From DATARH01 sp050246595 (GTDB lineage: Bacteria; Pseudomonadota; Alphaproteobacteria; ATCC43930; CGMCC-115725): a DNA stretch of 15,264 nucleotides. The notes under the pieces are model-generated. The model did no database searches and was not told the DNA's origin. It worked only from the letters and a program-made list of their open reading frames with translations. The stretch spans positions 1 to 15,264 of the forward strand of contig JBFWVT010000102.1 in NCBI GenBank assembly GCA_050246595.1. Direction: 5' to 3'. Of this stretch, positions 6,927 to 13,772 are shown piece after piece. Position numbers and translations under genes: made by a program. Position 1 is the first letter of the stretch, and each line of letters opens with the position of its first letter.

Positions 6927-7925
6927 TTAAGGACGCAGCAGCCCGGTGATGTCCTTCACCTCGTCGAGCACCGGCATCGCGATCGCGGCGGCGCGTTCGG
7001 CGCCGTGGCGCAGCATCGCGTCGATATGCTCGGGATCGGCCATCAGCCGGCGCATCTCGCCGCCGATGCGGCCGAGCACCTCGACCGACAGCGCCGACAA
7101 CGCGTCCTTGAACGTCGAAAAATTCTGTCCGGCGAACCGCGCCAGCGCCGCTTCGCGCGACACACCGGAAAGCGCCGCGTAGATGCCGACGAGATTGTCC
7201 GCCTCGGGGCGTTTTTCGAGATCGGCGATCGCGTGCGGCAGCGGCTCGGGATCGGTCTTTGCCCGGCGGATCTTGAGCCCGATCGTCTCGGCGTCGTCGG
7301 TCATGTTGATGCGCGAATAATCCGACGTATCGGATTTCGACATCTTTTTGGTGCCGTCGCGCAGGCTCATGACGCGGGTCGCCTCGCCAAGGATCTGCGG
7401 CTCGGGCAGCGGGAAAAAATCGTGCTCGTAGCGGCGGTTGAACGCACCGGCGATGTCGCGCGCCAGCTCCAGATGCTGCTTCTGGTCCTCGCCGACTGGA
7501 ACGTGCGTCGCCTTGTAGGCGAGAATGTCGGCGGCCATCAGCACCGGGTAGGCGTAGAGGCCGAGACCGGCATTGTCGCGCTGCTTGCCGGCCTTCTCCT
7601 TGAACTGCGTCATCCGGTTGAGCCAGCCGAGCGGCGTCAGACAGCTCAGCAGCCAGCTCAATTCGGCATGCGCGCTGACCATGCTCTGGTTGAAGATGAT
7701 GCAGCGCTCGGGGTCGATCCCGGCGGCGATATACGCAGCCGTGACCTCGCGCGTCGAATGGCGCAGCTCGGCCGGGTCCTGCGGCACCGTGATCGCGTGC
7801 AGATCGACGATGCAGAAGATGCATTCGTAATCGTTCTGCAGCGCGACCCAGTTGCGGATCGCGCCAAGATAATTGCCGAGATGCAGATTGCCGGTCGGCT
7901 GCACGCCGGAGAAAATGCGGTTCAT
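6927..7925 (-). CDS. trpS: tryptophan--tRNA ligase
   Basis: Class I aminoacyl-tRNA synthetase that charges tRNA-Trp with tryptophan in the cytosol. The 332-residue length is normal. The HIGH-type motif is GNLHLGN at 12-18 after SGVQPTG; the second signature KMSKS is at 194-198; PVGEDQKQHLELARDI (from 143) is the conserved tRNA synthetase segment. A GAGG precedes ATG 7925 by about six bases. It lies 60 bases behind murJ and the two are probably cotranscribed, an order often seen in alphaproteobacteria. A tryptophan-responsive leader is not visible. Confidence 0.98.
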   Translation of the reverse strand: MNRIFSGVQPTGNLHLGNYLGAIRNWVALQNDYECIFCIVDLHAITVPQDPAELRHSTREVTAAYIAAGIDPERCIIFNQSMVSAHAELSWLLSCLTPLGWLNRMTQFKEKAGKQRDNAGLGLYAYPVLMAADILAYKATHVPVGEDQKQHLELARDIAGAFNRRYEHDFFPLPEPQILGEATRVMSLRDGTKKMSKSDTSDYSRINMTDDAETIGLKIRRAKTDPEPLPHAIADLEKRPEADNLVGIYAALSGVSREAALARFAGQNFSTFKDALSALSVEVLGRIGGEMRRLMADPEHIDAMLRHGAERAAAIAMPVLDEVKDITGLLRP

Positions 7926-7985
7926 CGGACCTCGCTTCCGCTGCGCCTTGCGCCCGGCGGGGAGGGCAGGGCGGCGGCTCGGCTG

Positions 7986-9575
7986 TTATCGCTGTCCTTC
8001 GGGCTGCGTCAAGCCGGTGCCGGCAGCTTGCGGTCTGCGCCGCAACTGGGCGCGCAGCTCGCGCCAGTCGGCGCCCCGCAGCGCCAGCACCAGCACGGCA
8101 TAGGCCAGAATGCCGGCCGCGATCAGCAGCACCAGTGCGCCGAGCCGCTCTATCGCGCCGCCCGCCAGCGCCGGTTCGAACACGATGCGCAGCCCGAGCA
8201 CGATACCGGTCATGCAAAGCGTCGCCGCGGCGATCCGCGGGATCTTGCCGCGCGCCCGCCGGTCGAGCCGGAAGTGGCCATGACGCAGCAGCAGCACCAG
8301 CAGGGTCAGCGCTTGCAACCAGCCGGACAGGGTCAGCGCCAGCGCCACGCCGACATGCGCCAGAAATGGCATCAGCGCGATTGTCGCCGCCAGGTTCGCA
8401 ACCATCGCGACGATCCCCACCTTGACCGGGGTTCGCGTGTTCTGCCGTGCGAAAAAGCCGGGCGCGAGCACCTTGACGAGCACGAAGGCCGGCAATCCCG
8501 CGGCATAAGCGGCCAGCGCCGCCGCGGTCGCGGCGGCCTCGGCCGGGCCGAACGCGCCGCGCGCGAACAGCACGAACAAAATCGGCTCCGCCAGCACGAT
8601 CAGCGCCGCTGCCGCCGGCAAGGTCAGCAACAGCGCCAGTTCGACCCCGCGGTTCTGCGTCTCGACCGCCCCCGCTTCATCGCCGAGCCGCGCCTGACGC
8701 GACAGCGGCGGCAGGATCGCGGTGCCGATCGCGACGCCGACGACACCCAGCGGCAGCTGGTTCAGCCGGTCGGCGTAATACAGATAGGCGATCGAACCGG
8801 TCGGCAGCAGCGAGGCCAACGCCGTCGAGATCAGCAGGTTGAGCTGAGTCACCCCGGCGCCGAACACGCCCGGCCCCATGATGCGCAAGGTCTGTTTGAC
8901 CCGCGGCGTCAGGCGCGGCAGCCGCAGACGCAGCGTTAATCCGGCCCGCGCGCACGAGACCATCAGCCAGAGAAACTGCGCCACCCCGGCGGCGGTCAAT
9001 GCCCAGGCCAGCGCCCTTCCGTCCGACCAGCCGAACCGCGCCATCAGCAGCAGGGCGGCAATCAGCGACAGATTCAACAGGATCGGCGTCGCCGCCGCCG
9101 CCGCGAACCGGTCCACCGCGTTCAGCAGCCCGGCCTGCAACGCGGTCAGCGAGATAAACAGCAGATAGGGAAACGTGATGCGGGTCAGGGTAACGGCCAA
9201 CTCGTATTTCTCGGGCTCGTCGCCAAAGCCGGGAGCGATCACCGCCATCAGCCAGGGCATGAAAATCTCGCCTGCCACGATAAAGGCGAGCAGCACCGCG
9301 AACAGGATCGCGAACGCTTCCTCGGCAAAGGCGCGCGCCGCCGGTTTGCCGCCTTCGGCGAGAGAGGCCGAGGCGAGCGGCACAAAGGCGGCGCTGAACG
9401 CGCCCTCGGCAAACAGGCTGCGGAACAGGTTCGGCAGACGCTGCGCGACAAAGAACGCGTCGGCGACCGGCCCGGCACCGAGGATCGCCGCGGTCAGGAT
9501 GTCGCGAACAAAACCGAAGACGCGGCTGACCAGCGTGAACGAGCCGACCGTCGCGACCGAGCGGAGCAGAGCCAT
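7986..9575 (-). CDS. murJ: lipid II flippase MurJ
   Basis: Inner-membrane MOP-family protein (529 residues, about 14 hydrophobic helices) that moves the peptidoglycan precursor lipid II across the cytoplasmic membrane. The N-terminus SFTLVSRVFGFVRDILTA keeps the cavity residues known to be essential in the E. coli protein at the same numbering: R18, R24, D39 and R52 (QRLPNLFR). Downstream landmarks include AEGAFSAAFVPL and the long helical repeats. The ATG at 9575 aligns with family starts, although no strong Shine-Dalgarno is seen. In many alphaproteobacteria glnD lies upstream of murJ; here pyrF does. A 117-base gap separates them, room for a promoter that I could not identify. Confidence 0.97.
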   Translation of the reverse strand: MALLRSVATVGSFTLVSRVFGFVRDILTAAILGAGPVADAFFVAQRLPNLFRSLFAEGAFSAAFVPLASASLAEGGKPAARAFAEEAFAILFAVLLAFIVAGEIFMPWLMAVIAPGFGDEPEKYELAVTLTRITFPYLLFISLTALQAGLLNAVDRFAAAAATPILLNLSLIAALLLMARFGWSDGRALAWALTAAGVAQFLWLMVSCARAGLTLRLRLPRLTPRVKQTLRIMGPGVFGAGVTQLNLLISTALASLLPTGSIAYLYYADRLNQLPLGVVGVAIGTAILPPLSRQARLGDEAGAVETQNRGVELALLLTLPAAAALIVLAEPILFVLFARGAFGPAEAAATAAALAAYAAGLPAFVLVKVLAPGFFARQNTRTPVKVGIVAMVANLAATIALMPFLAHVGVALALTLSGWLQALTLLVLLLRHGHFRLDRRARGKIPRIAAATLCMTGIVLGLRIVFEPALAGGAIERLGALVLLIAAGILAYAVLVLALRGADWRELRAQLRRRPQAAGTGLTQPEGQR

Positions 9576-9687
9576 GCGGCGATCGGTGTAGCCAAAAACC
9601 GGACGCGAGGAAACCGTCGCGGGATGCGTCCAGCCGGTGCCACGGCGAGCGGCCCTCGACGCAGTCTTGTAGAGTACGGGACGCGAA

Positions 9688-9702
9688 CGCGGTCAGACCG
9701 CG
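9688..9702. terminator. small hairpin at the pyrF stop
   Basis: CGCGGT (9688-9693) and ACCGCG (9697-9702) form a perfect 6-bp stem with a 3-base loop spanning the pyrF stop codon. No T-tract follows on the minus strand, so termination is doubtful. Confidence 0.2.
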
Positions 9703-10409
9703 CTCCTCATGTCGGCGATAATGCGCAAAGCGGCGGCGGCCGGATCGGGCGCGTGTACGATCGGGCGTCCGACAACGAGGTAATCCGCGCTCGCCGCGAT
9801 CGCCTGCGCCGGCGAGCCGGCGCGCTTGTGATCGTCGAGCGCCGCCCCCGGCAGCCGCACCCCAGGGGTCACGACCAGCAGCGCGTCGGCCCCCGGTACG
9901 CAGCGGATGTCGCCGATGTCGTGCGGGCTGGCGATCACCCCGTCAACGCCGAGTTCGGCACAGCTTGCGACGCGCTGACGGATCAGCTCGGCGACCGGCA
10001 GCCTATGACCGAGTTCGCGCGCGCCGGCATCGTCGATGCTGGTCAGCACCGTAATCGCCAGGATGCGCAAATTGCTGCCGCGCTTGCCCTCGACGGCGGC
10101 GCGGAGGATGTCGCGGTCGCCGTGGACGGTTACAAAGCTCGCGCCGCGCTCAGCCGCGCGCGCGACGCCCTGCTTCACGGTCTCGCCGATATCGAACATT
10201 TTGGCGTCGAGAAAGACCTTTTTGCCTTGCGCGACGAGGTCTTCGAGAAGGCGATCGAAACCCGGCGCGAAGGTCAGCCACAAGCCGAGCTTGAGAAACG
10301 ACACAATGCCGTCGAGCCGCTCCGCCATGGCGCGCGCCGCCGCGACGGTGGGCAGATCGAGGGCGACGATCAGGCGGTCTTCGATACGATCGGGCACGGG
10401 ACGCGGCAT
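9693..10409 (-). CDS. pyrF: orotidine 5'-phosphate decarboxylase
   Basis: Catalyses the last step of UMP synthesis, OMP to UMP plus CO2, as a cytosolic dimeric TIM barrel. From ATG 10409 the protein has 238 residues, the usual size. Substrate and catalytic residues are recognisable: VALD with D18, FLKLG with K40, and the catalytic tetrad DAKMFDI with D68, K70 and D73. The phosphate-binding end has VVTPGVRLPG and YLVVGRPI. I chose ATG 10409 (MPRPVPDRIEDRLIVALD) because a GAGGA lies eight bases upstream; the longer in-frame ATG at 10475 adds 22 residues without homology. In Rhizobium-like genomes pyrF often lies close to dnaJ; here it is separated by the murJ/trpS and permease genes. Confidence 0.97.
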   Translation of the reverse strand: MPRPVPDRIEDRLIVALDLPTVAAARAMAERLDGIVSFLKLGLWLTFAPGFDRLLEDLVAQGKKVFLDAKMFDIGETVKQGVARAAERGASFVTVHGDRDILRAAVEGKRGSNLRILAITVLTSIDDAGARELGHRLPVAELIRQRVASCAELGVDGVIASPHDIGDIRCVPGADALLVVTPGVRLPGAALDDHKRAGSPAQAIAASADYLVVGRPIVHAPDPAAAALRIIADMRSAV

Positions 10410-10690
10410 GGGTATCCTCGGAGCGAGGCAATGGCGGCAGGCGCCATCGTAGGATGAAACGGCGCCGATCGACATACGGCATCAAACACGCAGCAGTGCC
10501 GGCACTGACCCCACGGTCTGTTCCGACGGTCAGGGATCTGCGAAGACAGGACTGGGCCGTCGAGAAGTCGCTTGTTGATATTTGAAGGTCCTTGGCTGAG
10601 CATCGCAGCCAGGTCGCCGGCAACCACCCTGTAGCCGTAACCGGCCAAGCGTTGCCCTATCCCCGTTCTGCCTAACGGCACGCGGAATCG
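10410..10690. other. unassigned intergenic stretch upstream of pyrF
   Basis: No gene I can support lies here. The minus strand is open from 10729 through to 10370 and its upper part (about 10540-10690) has an oddly protein-like composition (RLAGYGYRVVAGDLAAML, INKRLLDGP), but I recognise no family and see no Shine-Dalgarno. The pyrF promoter should lie in 10410-10500 on the minus strand; I found no clear pair of boxes. Confidence 0.4.
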
Positions 10691-10834
10691 ATGGGGTGTG
10701 CTATGGGCGGCTGTCACGCTCTCTATCAAGTCGCGATTCTATGGCGTGGCGACCGCGAGGCCCGGCAGACCTCAACGGCGCAGAACAACCGTTTTCACCG
10801 CATCTTCGCGGAGTTGGAAAAGGCCGGCATCCAT
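10691..10834 (+). pseudogene. 5' fragment of a Cj0069-like (ATP-grasp-type) gene
   Basis: The frame from ATG 10691 (or 10703) reads YQVAILWRGDREARQT, then AQNNRFHRIFAELEKAGIHA. This resembles, from memory, the N-terminus of Cj0069-family proteins, where VA-(V/I)-LWRGD-x-x-AR is followed by a NNR motif and a helix ending in G-(I/F)-x-A. After about 10834 the frame runs into sequence without any such homology and then opposite the next gene. Only about 45 of several hundred codons remain, so the gene is broken by a deletion that probably joined it to the end of the AhpD-type operon. No Shine-Dalgarno is apparent. Confidence 0.5.
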
Positions 10835-10884
10835 GCGCCGTCGCTGACCAGGAACCGGATTGGACGGCCGCGGGCGTTCGGGCG

Positions 10885-11493
10885 CTATGTCCCGTCCGCC
10901 GCGGCCGGCTCGCCGAGCGACAGCATCAGCCGGTTGGCCCAGTTGAAGAACGCGGCGGCATGGATCGCGTCGGCGATCGCCAGATCGTCCAATCCGGCAC
11001 GACGCAGGCGTTTCACATGTGTCGATTTGAAACTGATCGGTGTCGTGCTCAGTGCCGCCGCGGCATCGACGATGGCGTTCCAGCGCTCGCCGAGATCGGC
11101 GCCGACGCCGTTGTCCAACAGATTTTGCACCTCCGTCTCGCGCTTCGAATAGGTCGCGGCGAACCGCGCATGCACCGAGGCGCAGTAGATGCAGCCGTTG
11201 AAGCGCGAGGTCGCGGCGGCGGCCAATTCGCGCTCCGCCCGCGGCAGGCCGGCATCGGCGTTGTAAAAAATGTCCTTGTCGGTCAGCGTGCGGGCCCGCA
11301 ATGCGTCCGGGTCGCGCGCCAAAAGGCGGAAATACGGCGATTTTGTCCGCGCTTCGTCCACCAGCCCGGCCCTGTGCCGTTCGGTCAAGGACTCGACAGC
11401 CAGCGGTTCGAGCCAGGGCAGCCAATCGAGCAGCTCCCGCGTAAAGACGGCGGGAACCGTGTGCGGCGGCGGTTCGAGAACCGTATCGGGCAT
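10885..11493 (-). CDS. alkylhydroperoxidase (AhpD/CMD) domain protein, Avi_7169-like
   Basis: 202-residue carboxymuconolactone-decarboxylase fold protein. It carries the exact AhpD catalytic spacing E89-x11-C101-x2-C104-x3-H108 (RFNGCIYCASVHARF), so a thiol-based peroxidase or reductase activity is well supported. The preceding segment KSPYFRLLARDPDALRARTL and the later SFKSTHVKRLRRAGL fit the family TIGR04030, which is found with a CMD-domain partner and an FMN monooxygenase. ATG 11493 has GGAG seven bases upstream and follows the partner's stop by 16 bases. Last gene of a three-gene operon. Likely role: removing or using peroxide/thiol intermediates generated by the monooxygenase; this is inference. 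Confidence 0.88.
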   Translation of the reverse strand: MPDTVLEPPPHTVPAVFTRELLDWLPWLEPLAVESLTERHRAGLVDEARTKSPYFRLLARDPDALRARTLTDKDIFYNADAGLPRAERELAAAATSRFNGCIYCASVHARFAATYSKRETEVQNLLDNGVGADLGERWNAIVDAAAALSTTPISFKSTHVKRLRRAGLDDLAIADAIHAAAFFNWANRLMLSLGEPAAADGT

Positions 11494-11509
11494 GGTTGAA
11501 CTCCGTGTG

Positions 11510-12112
11510 TCAGGCAGTGGCGGCCAGCACGCGCAACCCGGCGACCACCCGGATCTGAAAGGACAGAAAGGCGGCGATCTGCGACAGCGTTACGATGTCG
11601 GTGGTCGACCAGCCGGCATCGAGCAAGGTTTGCAGCGCCGCCGGCGCGGCGTCGCGCGGATGGAACACCAGGAGGTGCATGTGATCGAACGCGGCGGCCA
11701 AGCGCGGCCCCAGCACGCGGCGGGTTTCGTCCGCGACACGATGGGTCGGTCCGGCGGCGTCCTCGCGGCTCAGCGGGCCGGCGGGATAGACGCCGTAAGG
11801 GCCTCGCCCCTTGACCGCCGCGATCGCCGCGTCAACCGCATCGCACAATTCCGGCGACGCCCCGCTGGCCGCCAGGCCGGCGGCGTAGAACGACGCGGTC
11901 TCCGCGTCGCCGTGCAGGCCGGTCACAAAGGCGGCCACCGCGAAACGCTCTGTCGCGGTGATCCCGCCGCGAGTCTGCGGTGCGAACAGCGCGCGATAGC
12001 TGGCCTGCGCCTGTTTGCGCGCCTCCGGCCGTCGGTTGCGGATCGCGTCCAGCGCCGAACCGGGTCTGATCCCGACCAGCGTATCGATGACGTCCGCGTC
12101 CGTGCCTGGCAT
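11510..12112 (-). CDS. CMD domain protein, Avi_7170-like
   Basis: About 200 residues, beginning MPGTDADVIDTLVGI from ATG 12112. Helical, with ITATERFAVAAFVTGLHGD and a C-terminal DIVTLSQIAAFLSFQIRVVAG segment typical of carboxymuconolactone-decarboxylase folds. It matches the family TIGR04029 by size, composition and context. Unlike its downstream partner it has no CxxC, so it probably lacks the thiol chemistry and may act as a partner subunit or decarboxylase-like protein. I chose ATG 12112 because GGGGAGG lies six bases upstream; ATG 12118 is too close to that site and GTG 12139 lacks one. It is 36 bases downstream of the monooxygenase gene and 16 bases before the AhpD-type gene. Confidence 0.82.
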   Translation of the reverse strand: MPGTDADVIDTLVGIRPGSALDAIRNRRPEARKQAQASYRALFAPQTRGGITATERFAVAAFVTGLHGDAETASFYAAGLAASGASPELCDAVDAAIAAVKGRGPYGVYPAGPLSREDAAGPTHRVADETRRVLGPRLAAAFDHMHLLVFHPRDAAPAALQTLLDAGWSTTDIVTLSQIAAFLSFQIRVVAGLRVLAATA

Positions 12113-12148
12113 TGCCATCCTCCCCTTGCCCGCCGTCACGCCCCATCT

Positions 12149-13207
12149 TTACGCGACGTGCCGCGCTGCTGTCCCGTCGCTCCGCATCCAGCCCAAGGCC
12201 GGCGCCACGACATTGGCGACCAACTCGATCGACCGCAGGATGCAAGGATGCGGCGGATCGATCGAATGCGACTGAACCGTCAGATCGGTGGCGCGGGCCA
12301 GCACCGTGTCGGCGCGCAGCGAGGCGATCACGTCGTCCGGATTGCCGATATGGATATCCATCGCGGCGATCTGGTCATGGACCGACATGCCCTCGACAAA
12401 TACCGTGCGCCCGATCGCGGCATAGCGCGCTCGCTGCCTTGCCAGGCCGATCTCGGCCAGCCGCAGCGCCTCGGCGCGGTCGTCGGCGACGAACACGGTG
12501 CGCGAGGCCAGGATGCGCGGCGCGCGGCCCCGCCTCAGCGTTTCTTGGGGCAGGGCCTCTAGATAGGCATCGATCATCGGGTTCTGGATCTCGGGCAGCG
12601 ACAGGTGCGGCGACTCCGCCGGCCTCGGCTGCGTGCGCGACAGCATCAGCCCGTCACAAGCCGCCCCGGCCCGCCGCGCGCCGTCCACGTTGAAGGTCGC
12701 CTGCCAGACGCGATCCGCCAGCCCGGGATCGGGCGGATACAGGCGGTCGCCGCCGGGCAGCTGCCGCCCCGCCCAGGCGTCGAGCAGCACGCGATGATAC
12801 TTGACCAGCAGCGCCGTCCGTTCGGCGCTGTCCAGGCCGAACGCCTTATAGGCCGAGAGATTGCCGCCGGGTCCGATCCCGACCTCTAGACGGCCGCCGC
12901 ACATCAGGTCGAGCACCGCGGCATCCTCGGCCACCCGGATCGGCAACTCCAGCGGCAGGCAGACGATCCCGGTTCCCAGGCGGATTCGCGTGGTCCGGGC
13001 GGCGACCTGGGACAGAAAGACAAAGGGCGCCGGCAGGCCGCCTTCGTCCTCGTGAAAATGGTGCTGCGCCACCCAGGCGGAATCGAAGCCGTTTTTCTCG
13101 GCGTGCACGATCTGCGCGATGGCCAGGCGGTAGCGCTCGGCCGCATCCGTCTGATCGAGCAGCCGGGTGAAAAAGCCCAGCCGTATCGGCGGCCTCGCTG
13201 TCGTCAC
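12149..13207 (-). CDS. FMN-dependent luciferase-like monooxygenase, KPN_01858-like
   Basis: About 352 residues with a bacterial-luciferase TIM-barrel layout: IRLGFFTRLLDQ at the N-terminus, GFDSAWVAQHHFHEDEGG, RIRLGTGIVCLPLELPIRVA, then GGRLEVGIGPGG. These features and the linked CMD/AhpD genes fit TIGR04027. The enzyme would use reduced FMN and oxygen to oxidise a small organic substrate, often a sulfur compound in related families; the substrate is unknown. Two GTG starts are possible: 13216 and 13207. I prefer 13207: AGGTGG lies five bases upstream, and it overlaps the stop of the leader ORF as GTGA. No flavin reductase and no transporter gene is present in the window. First gene of the three-gene operon. 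Confidence 0.88.
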   Translation of the reverse strand: MTTARPPIRLGFFTRLLDQTDAAERYRLAIAQIVHAEKNGFDSAWVAQHHFHEDEGGLPAPFVFLSQVAARTTRIRLGTGIVCLPLELPIRVAEDAAVLDLMCGGRLEVGIGPGGNLSAYKAFGLDSAERTALLVKYHRVLLDAWAGRQLPGGDRLYPPDPGLADRVWQATFNVDGARRAGAACDGLMLSRTQPRPAESPHLSLPEIQNPMIDAYLEALPQETLRRGRAPRILASRTVFVADDRAEALRLAEIGLARQRARYAAIGRTVFVEGMSVHDQIAAMDIHIGNPDDVIASLRADTVLARATDLTVQSHSIDPPHPCILRSIELVANVVAPALGWMRSDGTAARHVA

Positions 13208-13293
13208 CCGCGCCACCTGGTGCGCCGCCCATGCCGGCAGCGATCGAACTCATTGGGCGAGCGCCGGACCGGAGGCGGAACCGGTTGTCTCAT
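13204..13293 (-). CDS. 29-codon leader ORF upstream of the monooxygenase
   Basis: ATG 13293 is preceded by an excellent AGGAGG (13305-13300) at six bases and opens a 29-codon frame (MRQPVPPPVRRSPNEFDRCR, then HGRRTRWRG) that ends at TGA 13204-13206. That stop overlaps GTG 13207 of the monooxygenase, so translation could be coupled. The peptide is rich in Arg and Pro and holds one Cys. No family is recognised. It could be a regulatory leader peptide, a leftover of an earlier N-terminus, or chance; the strength and position of the ribosome site argue for translation. Confidence 0.4.
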   Translation of the reverse strand: MRQPVPPPVRRSPNEFDRCRHGRRTRWRG

Positions 13294-13624
13294 TGGGTCC
13301 CTCCTCAACCCCGAGGCTTCCCTGATCGGCAGCGTATCGCCAAGGCGGGAGACGGTCATCATAATCCTGGCAGGAAGCGGAGCGGGACTACCTGCAACTT
13401 TTCCACCGGACGGAAGCAACGGGTTGGACCGACCGGCGCGCCCGTCCCGGTGAGATGTCCGCCCGGAGTCGTTGCAAGGAGCCTTGTCACGGGCGGCCGA
13501 TGCCGGCGATCCGGATTGGCCGGTTCCGGCCGGGGCTGACGCGTGCGTACCCGAATGCCGGAATGATCCCGCATCGCCGAATGAAGCGACGATTTCGAGC
13601 GCGTTTCAGGCGATTTTCGTATAA
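13294..13624. other. intergenic region between divergent oxygenase units
   Basis: Between the leader ORF and the transposase remnant there is no coding pattern I trust on either strand. It should hold promoters for both directions. A TATGAT (read on the minus strand about 60 bases upstream of the leader ATG) could be a -10 box but has no matching -35. I find no clear operator palindrome and no regulator gene. Confidence 0.4.
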
Positions 13625-13759
13625 ATCTGGAACCTGATCGGGGTGGCTCTGGCGGACCCGACGGGTGAAGCGGATAGGGGTGCCCTGCGCTTCGATTTCA
13701 ACCCTCCGCCGCTCGCGATCGAAATTTGCGACCTGATCGCCAGCACAAGATCGGCATAA
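13625..13759 (+). mobile_element. remnant of an IS1380-type transposase start
   Basis: The frame open from 13625 to TAA 13757-13759 reads IWNLIGVALADPTGEADRGA then LRFDFN. From memory NPTGEADR-x-LRLDFDRR is a recurrent N-terminus in IS1380-family transposases of alphaproteobacteria, followed by RLMLQF and a TSDAGLLAYR motif. Here the match stops after LRFDF; one base over, RRSRSKF could be the decayed continuation. About 30-40 codons survive, ending just before the Rieske gene's ribosome site. Assignment is tentative, but a degraded insertion sequence upstream of an accessory gene is plausible. Confidence 0.35.
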
Positions 13760-13772
13760 GAAAGGTATCGCA

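Noticed and set aside
6849..8939. 696-codon plus-strand ORF
   Set aside because: It lies wholly antisense to trpS and murJ, is Arg/Gln/His-rich with no family features, and results from GC-biased codons opposite real genes.
10410..10475. Longer pyrF start at 10475
   Set aside because: Adds 22 residues unlike the family; ATG 10409 has a good GAGGA and matches normal length.
11270..12562. 430-codon plus-strand ORF
   Set aside because: Antisense to the CMD/AhpD/monooxygenase operon and of shadow composition; the minus-strand genes have clear motifs and ribosome sites.
13455..13624. Search for a regulator operator or promoter pair for the Rieske gene
   Set aside because: No clear palindrome or -35/-10 pair with proper spacing was found.
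13455..13637. 60-codon plus-strand ORF, very Arg-rich
   Set aside because: No ribosome site, no homology, composition like random GC-rich sequence.
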